Shown here one piece after another: positions 1 through 15,955 of a stretch of 64,000 nt of DNA. A model generated the notes under the pieces. It did not search any database, was not told the origin of the DNA, and saw only the letters and a list, made by a program, of their open reading frames with translations. The translations under genes and the position numbers were made by a program. The DNA comes from Epiperipatus broadwayi (Eukaryota > Onychophora > Udeonychophora > Euonychophora > Peripatidae): contig JAQFVV010012405.1 in the NCBI GenBank assembly GCA_028023455.1, positions 8,227,291 through 8,291,290 of the forward strand. Reading direction: 5' to 3'. Position 1 is the first letter of the stretch; each line of letters begins with the position of its first letter.

Positions 1-180
1 CAGTTGTAGCTTGAGAAAAAATTCATCTCAAATAATATGCTTTAAAGTTAAGTGTGAGTCTCAGGAGTTGCCGATTAATTATATCTCTAAGCATTTGCTT
101 CTCAAAATAAAGAATGCATTAATCAAATTTTATACTGCATAGATAAAGAGATGGTCTCAAAAAAATTTTGCACATTAACT
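1..180. other. AT-rich non-coding sequence
   Basis: Nothing recognisable; stop codons are frequent in all frames. Confidence 0.5.
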
Positions 181-196
181 AAAATCACATTTTTCA

Positions 197-237
197 AAAC
201 CGCACTAATCTAGAGATGGTGATCATGTGATGTTTGG
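197..237 (+). repeat. tRNA-like tail module related to family A repeats
   Basis: The stretch contains GATCATGTGATG followed by GGTTTGATTCC, which fits the pol III box B consensus with one change. The same GATCATGTGATG segment ends the family A insertion at 29397-29797, where the box B part has decayed. This is therefore probably a solo or truncated end of a family A-like repeat. No ribozyme core is present here. Confidence 0.4.
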
Positions 238-479
238 GGGTTTGATTCCTATATATATATAACTACAATAAATCATAACCTAAATATATATATATGTGTG
301 TGTGTAATCTTCTACACAATCATTTAAATAACCAATGCTGCTATAGTAAATGACACATACTCCCACTTAGTAATTGGCAATACCCACTTTCTTATTATTC
401 ATATTGTTGAATACAAAATGGGGTGTGTGACATTTATTATAATAGCATTTAATCTTTAAAAAATTATATAGAGTATTAT

Positions 480-1030
480 ATATTGTAACAGAATTTAATC
501 AGCCATTTAAGCTATTGTGCGCTTTTTCATGAGTGTTAAATAATAAATGAGTACTTCCGCTTACAACACAAGATATAGTATTTAGGAAAGAATAAAATGA
601 ATCACTTATTCAATCCAACCCAAATGCTTATATATGGGCAAATCTTAAGTACTGTAAGTGAAAGTGTGAGGATAGACTATTAGAAACAGCGCTAAAAATA
701 AATGTTTATTGTAACAGAATAAAAATGTCAGCATTGAAAGTATGGTCCTGGTTTAATAACACCCCACAAATTGCAGCACCATTTGTAACAGAATAACAAT
801 AATGCTAATGAGAAATGATAACTTTAATATGATCTGAATGAAAATATAGCCCAATCATCAGACACCATTTGTAACTGAATAAAAATATAGGTCATACTAT
901 ATCATTAGTCACAGTAATATTTTTTTATTACCATTTACAAAAGAATGAAAATATGAACCAAGGAAGAACAACTCTAATTTAGTAATGCCCATAAATTGTA
1001 ACATCATTTGCAACAGAATGAAATTAATGA
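480..1030. repeat. Degenerate tandem repeat, about 74 bp unit
   Basis: The motif ATTTGTAACAGAATAAAAAT recurs in variable form near 485, 707, 781, 865, 931 and 1003. The spacing is 66-84 bases for the last five. The units have diverged by substitution and small indels, so this is an old minisatellite-like array. One further isolated copy of the motif is near 1883. Confidence 0.5.
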
Positions 1031-3638
1031 GCTAAGTCAAAATGAATATCAATCAATGAATAGCAATCTAACACTTAAATAATAAAACAATAATAATAAT
1101 CTTTGTTGTAACCTCATATATTCCAATAGTGTTTAGAACTGATAGGAAATTAGTAAAATCATTCTTTCAAGCTATCCCAAAATATAAGTATTATTTGCAT
1201 TAGATTAAAGATAAAGTAATAAAACTAAATATGACTATCTTATAAATAAGAATATATGCGTATTAAATAGATTCCTCATAAGAGAATGAAAAATAATGAC
1301 AATGAATTAGGTTGATAAACCTTAATATTCCTTATAAGTCAAAACTTATAATTATACAAGCTTATACTAAAAATTAAATGTTATTTATATTTAATTTAAA
1401 TAATTCATGGATGGATGAAATAATAGTTTTAATATGACCTACAAGTTTACAACATCAATGATATCTAATTAAATATATAACTGAATATAACTAAATAAAA
1501 AAAATAATGCTAATTTAGCCATGCTATTTCATTAATTCTAATATATTCTTATTAATTAACTCAATTATAATAAAATTAAATACCTAAGGATAGTACAAAA
1601 TCAGTTAACCTACCCTATCTTTCCACTTTCACCAACTTAAAATACTATAAAATAAAATCATCTTATTAGATAACATTAAATTCCAACACCATTAACAAAT
1701 CATATTCAATTACTCTTCAGTTTAATAAAGCTAAGTTATTAAAATGTTAGACTACAATTGTCAAAGCATAAGAAAGATTATTAGTGTCTATTATAATCAA
1801 ATATTAATATTAAAATGTAATATTTAAACTGACTTTACAATCCACATCAACAAACTTTAAATATAAATAAAGCAAATTGCTCTAATTTGTAACAGTATAA
1901 AATATATTACTACTACTGCCTCTATAACTGAATATGATTGTGATCTTTATGGCAGAATACTGACATAATGTAATATTCATTTTAATCAATAATGACATAA
2001 AATACATGAACATTTTATTGTAACTACTTTTACTCATCTTCAATAATTATCATATTTGTCCCTTGATCAATCATCAAATCAATTCATACATAATTTGTTT
2101 TAATATGACTTACTTGATACTAACAAAATATTTATAATAAGCTTCCAATTACTTATTAAATATTTAAGAATGTCAAATCAATTAATCTATTGCTATATAT
2201 AAATCTATACCTATTCAACTAATAAATAGTCAATTCAATACAAAGAAAATGATATGTAATTATACTCTCTTACCTATCCTGTGATTGGACTCTTGAACAT
2301 TTTATAACTGCTTCTAATGAATGATGGTATAATCAATTAGTGAATATTTTCTCATCAAAATATGATTAACCAATAAATTTGTATTGTGAAATTGAATGAC
2401 AACCAAGCAAGTTTACTTGTTTTAAATTAATTCAAAATTTATTAACAATGAATAGAAATTAAAATCATATATATGGCAAATAAACATTTAAAATATATAA
2501 ATATGATCTGATTATGTTTTAGCAATAGGTTTTCAACTGACATTAATTATTTTAAATTTAATAGATGATTGTATATCAAACTTCACCTATAAACTCCTAA
2601 AGCTAAAAATGTGTATTTTTGTAACACAGAAGTGTTATAACACACATGCACTTTAGAGTCAAGGACATTCTTAATCTTCATATATATATATATATATTCT
2701 AACATAATAAAAAGAAATTAATCTATTAGTTTATATCTAGAAATTTATTTTATTTCTTTTATTGATATAATTACCAGTATTAATTAGTTATTATTATTAT
2801 TTCCAACCCAATATCTAACCAGTTAGTTAGTTGGTTTATCTGCACTTGTGCCACAAATTTTTATCTGGTTGGTTGCTATGGCAACCAAAATAAAAAAGCA
2901 ACATATCTATTAATTTTCCAATATGATCTAAAATACTTTTCATATAATACAATTGTACATACAATTCTCTTAAGCTATGCCACGCTTGTAATATTGATCA
3001 TAATTGATCACTCCTTAATTTAAGAGCACTTATAATAATGACATTAATCTCAGGGTTCTCTGTTATATTTAAGAAAATGCTCGGCAGTATGGTGTTGTCG
3101 CATATGACTGACATTCTGGTCGGCTATAGGAAACATTTACCTTATTTAAATTCCGGGTATCCTCATCCCCATATCAACTATTATAATATTTAAAGAGATG
3201 ATAACCAGATTCAATAACAATGCATAATTTTGAATAATACAGCCCTTTTTATCCAGAATCTCAGTTGGAATGATGAAAAGACAAGGGTGCTTTTGTATCC
3301 TTCCATCATCCATGACAACACGATAATTTAACTAAGATTTATTACTTAGACACTTCACTTAAATGTGTACGGAACAATGTGCAACCAAAGCTAGTAGTTT
3401 GGGAATAAAGTCATTTTTACACACACATAAAATAAAATGTCTTGGTCTGAAGTTTTCAATCCCATAAATAATTCTTATTAAACTAAAATATAATGAAATA
3501 TTCCAATCTGCTTAAATTTATCTGTCTGGTGTATTGAGTTTTAGGAGTTTAATGATTTTGGACTCAAGGAAAGTATTGCAAGTATTATGCAAATACACTT
3601 TTATTTAGCACACAAGAAAAATGACTCTAAACAACGTG
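1031..3638. other. AT-rich non-coding sequence
   Basis: No open frame of note, no recognisable transposon protein and no structured RNA were seen. A short TATATA microsatellite is near 2680. Confidence 0.5.
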
Positions 3639-3725
3639 TAACAAGACTATAATTTATTATTAAAGTTTAACAAGATTATAATTTATTATTACAGTTTAAC
3701 AGGACTATACTTTATTCTTAAAACA
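3639..3725. repeat. Three tandem copies of a 29 bp unit
   Basis: Copies begin with TAACAAGACTATAATTTATT at 3639, TAACAAGATTATAATTTATT at 3668 and TAACAGGACTATACTTTATT at 3697. The first two differ at very few positions and the third is more diverged. Confidence 0.8.
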
Positions 3726-6700
3726 CTAAACAAACATATATAATTTATTCGATCCCATATGGATAAAACAACATGTAACTAACATTAATTTGTCTATACT
3801 TTTAGACCTGAATTAGAACTACTACTTCATCTTTTTACAATTATGCAAATTGAATAAAAAAAATACATATTATTATCGATACATCAACTCATCCGTTTAG
3901 TGTATCTTATATGAGCTTCTACTTAACTTTATTAACTAAATATTAGTTTTGGAATAAAAACAATCTGATTATATGCAATACGTAAAACGATTTTTATGAT
4001 AATATATTTAATTAAACGATGGTTTGTATTTAGATAACTTATTATAATTTATGGGCTATTTATCAAACGTTACACTTACTATTTTTATATTTAACTTAAT
4101 ACCCCTTAAGTTGTGATACACACTTTATTCATAAGGATAATTTACATTATTAGTGTTGCTTACTCATTAACCAGAATTAAACATTGTATTTGAATCCTCC
4201 ATTGGTAAATAAGCGTTTCTAAATCACGCAATTTTAAACTTACTCTCTCCATTGACTTACATGTGAATTACTAGCAATATTCCGCTGCACAATCCAGATA
4301 TTGATCATAGTACTAGCACACTATTTATACTAAATGGATCTTGAGGAATTAACACCTCCAATATACCCGTTATCTTGCCCTAACTTTCTAAACAAAACAC
4401 AATAATCAACACCTTCCATGGTGGAATTATCTCTATTTTCTCATGAGGAATATGGAATAACACCGAAGGTCAGTAGAGTTAACTACTACATTAAAATATT
4501 TTGGTGGTTTCTTGCCTCTTACTTGGGCATAATACGAACACACACCAAATATAATCCTCTCCTGGGATTTAAACGAATGAAGTATACTACATGCGAGATA
4601 AATTCTTGATCGTCCTAACTATGAGAAGCGATCACTTGGGCTATAAAACATGCCTGAATACTAGATTTAACTATTCCCCTCATGGAAAACAAAGCTTTTG
4701 GGGAAATCATTTTCATCCCACAAACTAAACATATTATAAAGATTACCTATGCTGATATTAAGCATATACTGATGCTTTATCTGGGCAAGACAAGCAAATA
4801 CACTAATTATACTAAAATTATGTTACGGGGTATACTTAGATCAACATCCGAAATCAATGGATATCACAGAATAAAAGTATAATAATTTTCATTTTACCAA
4901 AGGAACATTCAACAAGTAATTGGTAGCATATTATCTTGAACTAAATAAAGTGAATGTGTTAATAAAGAATAATTGGGAATAGGTTCCTCAATTAATACAG
5001 TATAAATTCGTTTCAAGCTTTAGACAAGAAATATCTTGTATAGCAATTCTTTTTAATTACTTCTGATAATTTTTTTTTATTATTATTTACTTTACCTATT
5101 AAGTATCTAAATGTTTTTCTTTTAAGCATCTAACATATAAAATTTATACCCATAATTGCATATAATAGTTAAAACACATTTTATAAAAAATTTTTCCATG
5201 TCAAATATAAATTTAACCTAGAATAATTACATTAAAACATACCTTTATGATTACAAGGTCATTTAAATATTACTTGACTATACAGCCTTTAACCTGTTGA
5301 TATAAAAAAAAATACACATAATTTTACAAATTAGTAAAAAAAAATCATTACTTAACAAGTGCTTATTATCTCACTAGAAAAATGTTTTCCGTTGGGCAAT
5401 TTATCCAGATGAAGAACTTGATCCAGTCGTAGTTCACGAAGCAAATTTAAAATAAGAAACACATTTTATTATTTCATTTATATAAAAGTTGCCTTCATTC
5501 TGGTGCACTTAATAAATTAGGCAAAGAAAAACATAGAAGCGTTGGATGTTAACTCTTCCTTGAATTAAACTGCTATAATTTTGGGATCCAAGAAAATAAT
5601 ACATATTCTAACGTAGAAGAATATTTTATTCTAAATGATAACACACACAATTCTTTTCCTTTTTTATTATTGATGATACGTACCATTTTTAGCTAGCTGG
5701 CTTATGAATAAAAAAAATAATGCGCGAATTTTCCAAGATACTATTATTATAATGACTGCAACTGACTTACGTGGATATGAAGTTTTAATGACTCCAATTG
5801 ATGTATAATATAACGTATTATATTATGGTTATAATTAAGTCACTAATGTTTTTAGTTTTTGTTCCTACTCTGGGAATTGTAATTTTTCTTTAATAGGGAA
5901 TTCTCCGTAAAATGCACACATACAAATTTTCCGATATTTGCCTTGAGAAAATTTATATATTTTTTTTTTTTTAAAATATACAGGTGCATAAGTAAATATC
6001 ATTTATCATTAATATTATTTCTAGATAATTTTCAGTGAATAAAACATATTTTAACGTGGGGAACTTACATTATTTTCAAAGGCAGACAATTTCTTTTAGA
6101 AAGAGCGCGAAATTTTTTCTAGTTAACTTTCCTTGGCTTTTATAATATGTCTTTTAATTATAATTTTTCTTTTATACCATGAAAAGATCATTAAATAAGG
6201 TAAAGTTAACAAATAATTGATTATTTCCTGGAAATTACTTATATTACTTAATTTAAATATAATGACATTTTCCGTGATTACTGTAGTTAATATGGTCATT
6301 TTGAACTTTAGCACAAGATAGTATATTTTTGTGTATAAAAAGCTTTAAATAGGTAGATGGCCCAGAAAATCAGGATGTCCCACCAAAAGGATTAGCCACA
6401 CATTATATTATTAAAATTTTACTTGACTTATATTTATTTCTGCAATTAAAAATGAAAAAAATTTGTTACCGAATTTCAGCACTGCTTCTTCCTTGAAAAA
6501 CTAAAGTCAGACAATCTTTCTTCAAAAAAAAAATTGGCGGTCTTGTTTTAGCGACCTCTTACAGAAAAATAATCATTTAATTATACCATAAATAAAAGAA
6601 AGGAAAAAAACCCATTACAATCATATAGTTTTTGTATTATTTACCTGGATTACAAAGTAATTTGACAATATAAAAAAATAATAAATACATTAAATTAACA

Positions 6701-7076
6701 ATCATTGATGTATAATTCTTTAAACATTATATAAAAAAAAACTACCAGAAGTTATTGTGCTTTATGATAGACACTCATCCACTCTCCCCTCTACCCATCC
6801 AAAATCAATTACTGTTTATGATATGTGCTTTTATACTATATTAAATTGCTCTTATTGTTAATATTTTAATTAAATTATTAATGCTCTTCTTCAAAATGAC
6901 ATTGAATTACTAAATTTATTAGTTATTTACTTAAAACACGTTAAAGTGAGTAAATAGCATATTTTATTAATCACTTAATATTATTATCATTTTATTTTTT
7001 TATTTTCTAAAAAAGGATAGCATTGTTTTCCTGTGGAAATAATGCCAAATAAACCAAGTGTCAATAACACTAGGTT

Positions 7077-7079
<3 letters not shown>
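3726..7079. other. AT-rich non-coding sequence
   Basis: The 4150-4880 part has somewhat more G+C than its surroundings and holds two unrecognised open frames of 63 and 66 codons (4418-4609 and 4682-4882). Neither resembles a family I know and both are within chance length. The rest is featureless. Confidence 0.4.

Positions 7080-7149
<70 letters not shown>
7080..7149. repeat. (AT)n microsatellite
   Basis: About 70 bases of uninterrupted AT dinucleotide repeat. Confidence 0.98.
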
Positions 7150-7153
<4 letters not shown>

Positions 7154-7397
7154 ATAGAAATAAAATATTAAAGATGAATCTATTTATTCATTCACATTAT
7201 TCTAAAAAAAACTAAATAAAAATAAATACTGGAGATTAACTAATAATTGAAGAATAAGAAGATATTTTTTAATTTAAATAATAATTATTACTGAATTAGG
7301 AAACATAAATTTGAATTTATAAAAATATAACTCTCTAATTGAATATCTACTTAATTTAAATTTTACCACTATTTATATCCTATACATTTATATACAA

Positions 7398-11480
<4,083 letters not shown>

Positions 11481-11650
11481 TATCTTGTATTTAAGCCAAT
11501 AAACATTACATGACCACCACTTCTTATGCTTGTGTATAATTGTTGTTAAAACAGGCAAAACTCACTATATGTATTGCCACACACAGCAAACTAGAGTAAT
11601 CAATGGATGCCAGAAGGCTTGTGCATAAAATCCCCATCTAGTGCCTACTC

Positions 11651-11709
11651 ATCCAATATCCCCAGACTAGTTTCTGGTTTGTGGCCTTCGTCAGTGAGTA
11701 GCCTTGGAT
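11651..11709 (-). ncRNA. Type I hammerhead ribozyme motif, family A, left arm
   Basis: Read on the minus strand. The first core is CTGACGA at 11694-11688; position 7 of the hammerhead core tolerates any base. The second core is GAAA, followed by a short self-complementary ACTAGT and the cleavage triplet GTC. Outer stem I ATCCAA/TTGGAT is intact. Inner stem I TACTCA/TGGGGA has one mismatch and one wobble pair. Stem II is weak, with only two or three pairs. Probably a partly decayed copy. Confidence 0.55.
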
Positions 11710-12227
11710 CTGAGAGCACTGCACCTAGATCTTAGGATCTAATGCAACCCTCCAGCAGCCACCTTTTATCTCCACTGAACTACAAAACTATGAGTCTTAA
11801 ACTGAAAACACCTTAATGTTTTCACTCCAAGCCCATTAGCTTATATAGTCATATGGGTCTTAACTCAGTCCCGTACCCATACATTTTGGTGGCTAGCTTG
11901 CTGTATGTGGCAATACATATAGTGAGTTTTGCCTGTTTTACCAACAGTTATACACAACCATAAGAAGTGGTGGTCATGTGAAGTTTATTGGCTTAAAGCC
12001 TGCCTAATAGGATAGTGGTGGCTATGGTTATTAAAGAACCAAAGACACCAAAATGTCTGGGTACTGAACTGAGTTCAGACCCATATGACTATATAAGCTA
12101 ATGGGCTTGAATTGAAAACATTAAGGTGTTTTCAGTTTAAGACTCATAGTTTTATAGTTAAGTGGAGATAAAAGGTGGCTGCTGGAGGGTTGCATTAGAT
12201 CCTAAGATCTAGGTGCAGTGCTCTCAT

Positions 12228-12286
12228 ATCCAAGACTCCTCACTGATGAAGGCCACAAGCCAGAAACTAGTCTGGGGATATTGGAT
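12228..12286 (+). ncRNA. Type I hammerhead ribozyme motif, family A, right arm
   Basis: Core CTGATGA is at 12243-12249. Stem II is GGC/GCC (12251-12253 with 12259-12261) closed by the loop CACAA, with an A-A mismatch at the base. GAA at 12263-12265 precedes ACTAGT (12266-12271) and C12272, giving a GUC cleavage triplet with cleavage predicted after 12272. Inner stem I pairs TCCTCA (12237-12242) with TGGGGA (12273-12278), including one G-U. After an internal loop, ATCCAA (12228-12233) pairs with TTGGAT (12281-12286). All catalytic positions are present. Stem III has only two pairs in the monomer, as in other metazoan type I hammerheads. Confidence 0.72.
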
Positions 12287-12397
12287 GAGTAGGCACTAGA
12301 TTGGGATTTATGCACAAGCCTTCTGGCATCCATTGATTACTCTAGTTTACTGTGTGTGGCAATATGTATAGTGAGTTTAGCCTGTTTATCTTGTATT

Positions 12398-13686
12398 GTT
12401 GGATGGAATGTGATTTTCTGATGCTACATAAATGATTTGATTGGTGGATTGTAGAAATCTCAAAAACTTATTTATTGGGTATATTTTTGATATAACTCTT
12501 AAATCAAAGTCATTCAGAATAATCTTTGACAGATCTTCAATATTAAACTGTATATTATATAGACTTTTTTATCTCACATATGTGTTAGTTTATATTTTTT
12601 ATAATTATTGGTCTTACAGATAATTTCACTATATTACAGTCTGTGAAGAATACTGATGTAATAATGACTTTAAGGTTCAACTAGTAACTAGGAAAAAAAG
12701 ATAATGTTAACTATTAGAATGATGAACTGCTGTTTGGAAATATATGCCCTTTTTGGTAAATATCTTACTGAGATATGCATATTATGAGATAGTAGGTATT
12801 GATTTCATCCTCTAGAAAAGTTATGAGTGACAGTTAAAGTCAATCATTATAACAGATGGAATGTGGTTTATTGATTGAAGGTATTGTATTTGATTAATTA
12901 TTTTACTCGTTTATTTTCCTCTTTGGGATGAATAAAATGCACAAGTAAGAATGTTTATGTTTGAAATATTTAACAAAATAATTTTTTTTCTGAGGTTACT
13001 TACTTTATCTTTATTATTAAAATTGTGACTTCCCTTGCAGATGATTATTCAAGAAAGGAATTGTTGGCCAATAGTTAGATAGTATTTTGAGGATATTTGT
13101 ATTTGTATTTTAACTGACCTTTGTTTTTGTAATTGCTAATACATTAAAAGATGCTTGATTAAAGAACCTGATGAATTTATGAACTTTAACCCAGACATTT
13201 TACTCCCCTAACATTAAGGGTTACAAATTTTACCTCCTTATTGGTAACTACATTAAAGTTATGTGTGTAAAATCTTCATGCCAATATTAAATTTAATAAG
13301 AAACTAAAAAAGCAGACAGAAAAGTATTTTGTTTAATTAATATGCTAACTATAAAGATTTATTAAAATCTTCAAAAAAGATTAAAAATAATTTTTATTAG
13401 GTTATAAATTATATCAAAATATATATTTATTACATTTTATAATGTAATTATTAATATCAGAACACTACAAAATATTTTATTAAATTCATATCTAGTGCTA
13501 TCCTATATATATATATTCCCTGACCAGTTCTCTGCATATGGTCTTTATCTAATATCAGTTGATTTCTCAAGATTACAACAGATGGCAGCATTAGAATAAA
13601 ATAATCAGTTTTTTTCCTGAAATACATTAAAAGAGGCTGCAGGCAGCGGGAAACTACTATTAATGATCAGCAAAAATTATCTAATA
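12398..13686. other. AT-rich non-coding sequence
   Basis: No supported gene, repeat or structured RNA. Confidence 0.5.
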
Positions 13687-13977
13687 AATTATTCGAACTC
13701 AGTCTTTTACACAACTTTCAACGCCATCTCATAATGCTGACCCACCTGATCATACACATGTTGAAAAGATAAATAATCACCAATATTCGTATTTCATGCT
13801 AAACTACCAATATACGTATCTCATGCTAAACCAGCAATCAGTCCATGATTGCTGGTTTAGCATGAAATACGGATATTTGTGATTATTTATCTTTTCAATA
13901 TGTGTATGATCAGGTGGGTCAGCAATATGGATAGCATGGAGAGTTGAGGGTTGTGTGAAAGTTTGAGTTCGAATTCC
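13687..13977. mobile_element. Family B inverted copy, decayed
   Basis: Two inverted arms meet near 13835. The outer ends carry the box-B-like GAGTTCGAATTCC on the plus strand at the right and its complement at the left. Both arms hold the stem II and GAAA parts of the family B hammerhead. CTGATGA is broken in each: the plus copy has lost CTG, and the minus copy has lost bases inside the core. The left arm also has an internal duplication of the GCATGAAATACG part. No functional ribozyme is expected. Confidence 0.65.
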
Positions 13978-15340
13978 TTATATTACATTACATAGGTGCA
14001 GGTATGTGTAAGTCTGTACAGTGTATTAATCTAATAAAGTATTGTAAATATATATACATTGTATTAAGAGGAATAAAATGCGCGTTATTACAGCATTTAC
14101 AATCCTATACAGACAGTTTTTTTTTCAGCATTGATGCATTATTTAAAATCTCAGCATACTTCATAAATATTTTCTCAGATTTTAATTAATTTGCCTGAAC
14201 TACTAATCCGCATGTCTCATAAATTAGAGCATACTTGTATCTATATAAATTTTCCCCGCACGATCTCGTATTGTATCGAGACGTTAAAAAAAAACCTTAG
14301 CAACTGCGTTTCTAAGAAACTAATGGAGACATGTAATCTAATAATGAATCGAATAAAACTTTTCAAGTAATAAATAAAATTATACGACATAATATCTTTA
14401 AAATGCGTTTGGATAAAAGTAGAATAAAGTTCCATAAGAAAAAAATTGTTTTCCAAATATCAGTTCAAATGAAACATAAATAAGGTAAGACTAATATTTT
14501 AAAATTTATTTCATTTTCGTATTTTATTAGTTTCTGTTTCCTTCTTACTAGAGATTAGTGCCGGACAAAACTAGTTTAGCGCCCCGCTAGAAATTTTTTT
14601 GTTTTTTTCCTTTAAAAATATGTATATATTAAGACTCCACTAGGTTGTTAATAGAGATTTACTTGTATTTCTTCAACTTATATATATATAAATTATTTAG
14701 CAAAGTATTTTTTTGCCCAAACATATGTATATATTTTCCTGCAATCGAGAAATTCTTTATTAATAATGTTAGATTTATAGGGAAATGGAGAAAGTCATAA
14801 AAAAAAATGTGTAAATATCGGGAAATATATTTAGTATATGGGATAGAAAATGGTTAGTATATTTTTCCCAAACAAATTATATATCTTTAGGGTAGCAAAT
14901 ATGTTTAAAAAAAAAAAGAATTATATAAAATAAAAACTTGTTTTGAATAACAAATATTTCCATAATATATATATATTAGAGGGGGGGGGAGCAAAATCTA
15001 TTTAATTTATAATAGGATTAGTGGATATGTTTTGGCTGTTTAATTAGCTATTTAATTTTAAAACCTAAATATATATACCTGTTTTCGTAAGTCACATTCT
15101 CAAACGTTTGTTAATGAGAGTAAATTTATATATATATTTTACTATTTCCTGATAAAATTCTTCATAATAGATAGAAAAAAATTAATATACTTCATAAAAA
15201 AATACACTGTCACATGTGATATAAACTCGGGATAGTGCCAATACATTTGTTTTTATATATGATTGAGCGAAAAAAGAGAAAATAATTTTAAAATATATTT
15301 GAAACACGCAGGCTTACCATACACCTGTGTCTATATATGT
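13978..15340. other. AT-rich non-coding sequence with a G9 run
   Basis: A run of nine G is at 14981-14989. No gene is supported. Confidence 0.5.
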
Positions 15341-15441
15341 AATATATAGGGCATAAGAGCACAGACCCCCACACGACCCACCACTCCCCACACTATCTCA
15401 AAATACTGACACATTTGAACACACATATGTTGAAAAGATAA

Positions 15442-15500
15442 ATAATCACCAATATACGTATTTCATGCTAAACCAGCAATCATCAGTTGGTCCAGATTAC
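15442..15500 (-). ncRNA. Type I hammerhead ribozyme motif, family B, left arm
   Basis: On the minus strand CTGATGA is at 15486-15480. It is followed by stem II TGCT/AGCA with loop GGTTT, GAAA, self-complementary ATACGTAT and an AUA cleavage triplet. Stem I is ACCAA/TTGGT, then a TGG bulge, then TAATC/GATTA. The base of stem II is a U-U mismatch. Confidence 0.65.
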
Positions 15501-15795
15501 CATCTCTACACATATATTCTATAAGTGCTCAGATATATATTAAGATAGAGACAAACTCATACTTTAATGGACAGGCTTCAATCTACTCCACACTCCAACT
15601 GTCCATTCAATTGAAAATCTGATGATGGAACGCTCAAAAACCACTCTGAGGCTGAGGCCTTTGAGCATTCCATCATCAGATTTTCAATTGGATGAACAGG
15701 GAGTGTGGAGTAGATTGAAGCCTGTCCATTAAAGTATGAGTTTGTCTCTATCTTAATATATATCTGAGCACTTATAGAATATATGTGTAGAGATG

Positions 15796-15853
15796 GTAAT
15801 CTGGACCAACTGATGATTGCTGCTTTAGCATGAAATACGTATATTGGTGATTA
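15796..15853 (+). ncRNA. Type I hammerhead ribozyme motif, family B, right arm
   Basis: CTGATGA is at 15810-15816. Stem II is TGCT/AGCA (15818-15821 with 15827-15830) with loop GCTTT. GAA is at 15832-15834. Stem III is AT/AT around ACGT. Cleavage is predicted after the AUA ending at 15843. Stem I is ACCAA with TTGGT (15844-15848), then TAATC with GATTA across a TGG bulge. The base of stem II is U-U, so activity may be reduced. Confidence 0.66.
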
Positions 15854-15955
15854 TTTATCTTTTCAACATATGTATGTTCAAGTGTGTCAGTATTATGAGA
15901 TGGTGTGGGGAGTGGTGGGTTGTGTAGGGGTCTGTGCTCATATGCCCTATATATT

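Larger units (their letters stand above)
11492..12386. mobile_element. Family A foldback element with inverted hammerhead copies and 11 bp target duplication
   Basis: The 895 base element is bounded by exact 11 bp direct repeats TATCTTGTATT at 11481-11491 and 12387-12397, read as a target site duplication. Inside, 11552-11880 is inverted against about 12062-12386. In addition, 11492-11595 is inverted against about 11899-12000, so the element is a nested palindrome. The outer inverted motif includes AACAGGCAAAACTCACTATA. Each long arm carries a hammerhead core, on the minus strand in the left arm and the plus strand in the right arm. There is no open frame, so it must be mobilised in trans. 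The foldback form and variable duplication length fit a hammerhead-bearing retroelement such as a retrozyme or Penelope-like pseudo-LTR; a MULE-type foldback transposon is the alternative. Confidence 0.75.
15341..15955. mobile_element. Family B long palindrome with two divergent hammerheads
   Basis: A near-perfect 615 base palindrome: the left arm 15341 to about 15640 is inverted against about 15660-15955, around a spacer of about 20 bases. Ends are AATATATAGGG and CCCTATATATT. Reading outward from the centre, each arm has GCTCAAA, TTTTCAATTGGATG, a TCTGAGCACTT block, a hammerhead core, then a TTATGAGATGGTGTGG box-A-like stretch. Arms are more alike than separate family B copies are to each other, which suggests recent inverted duplication or gene conversion between arms. 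No open frame. Confidence 0.8.

Noticed and set aside
4418-4882. Two short frames in a slightly G+C-richer tract, considered as a retroelement polyprotein
   Set aside because: No protease, RT, RNase H or integrase motif could be found in any frame.
15610-15685. CTGATGA at the centre of the family B palindrome
   Set aside because: It belongs to the repeat body; no GAAA core or stem II follows in the right place.
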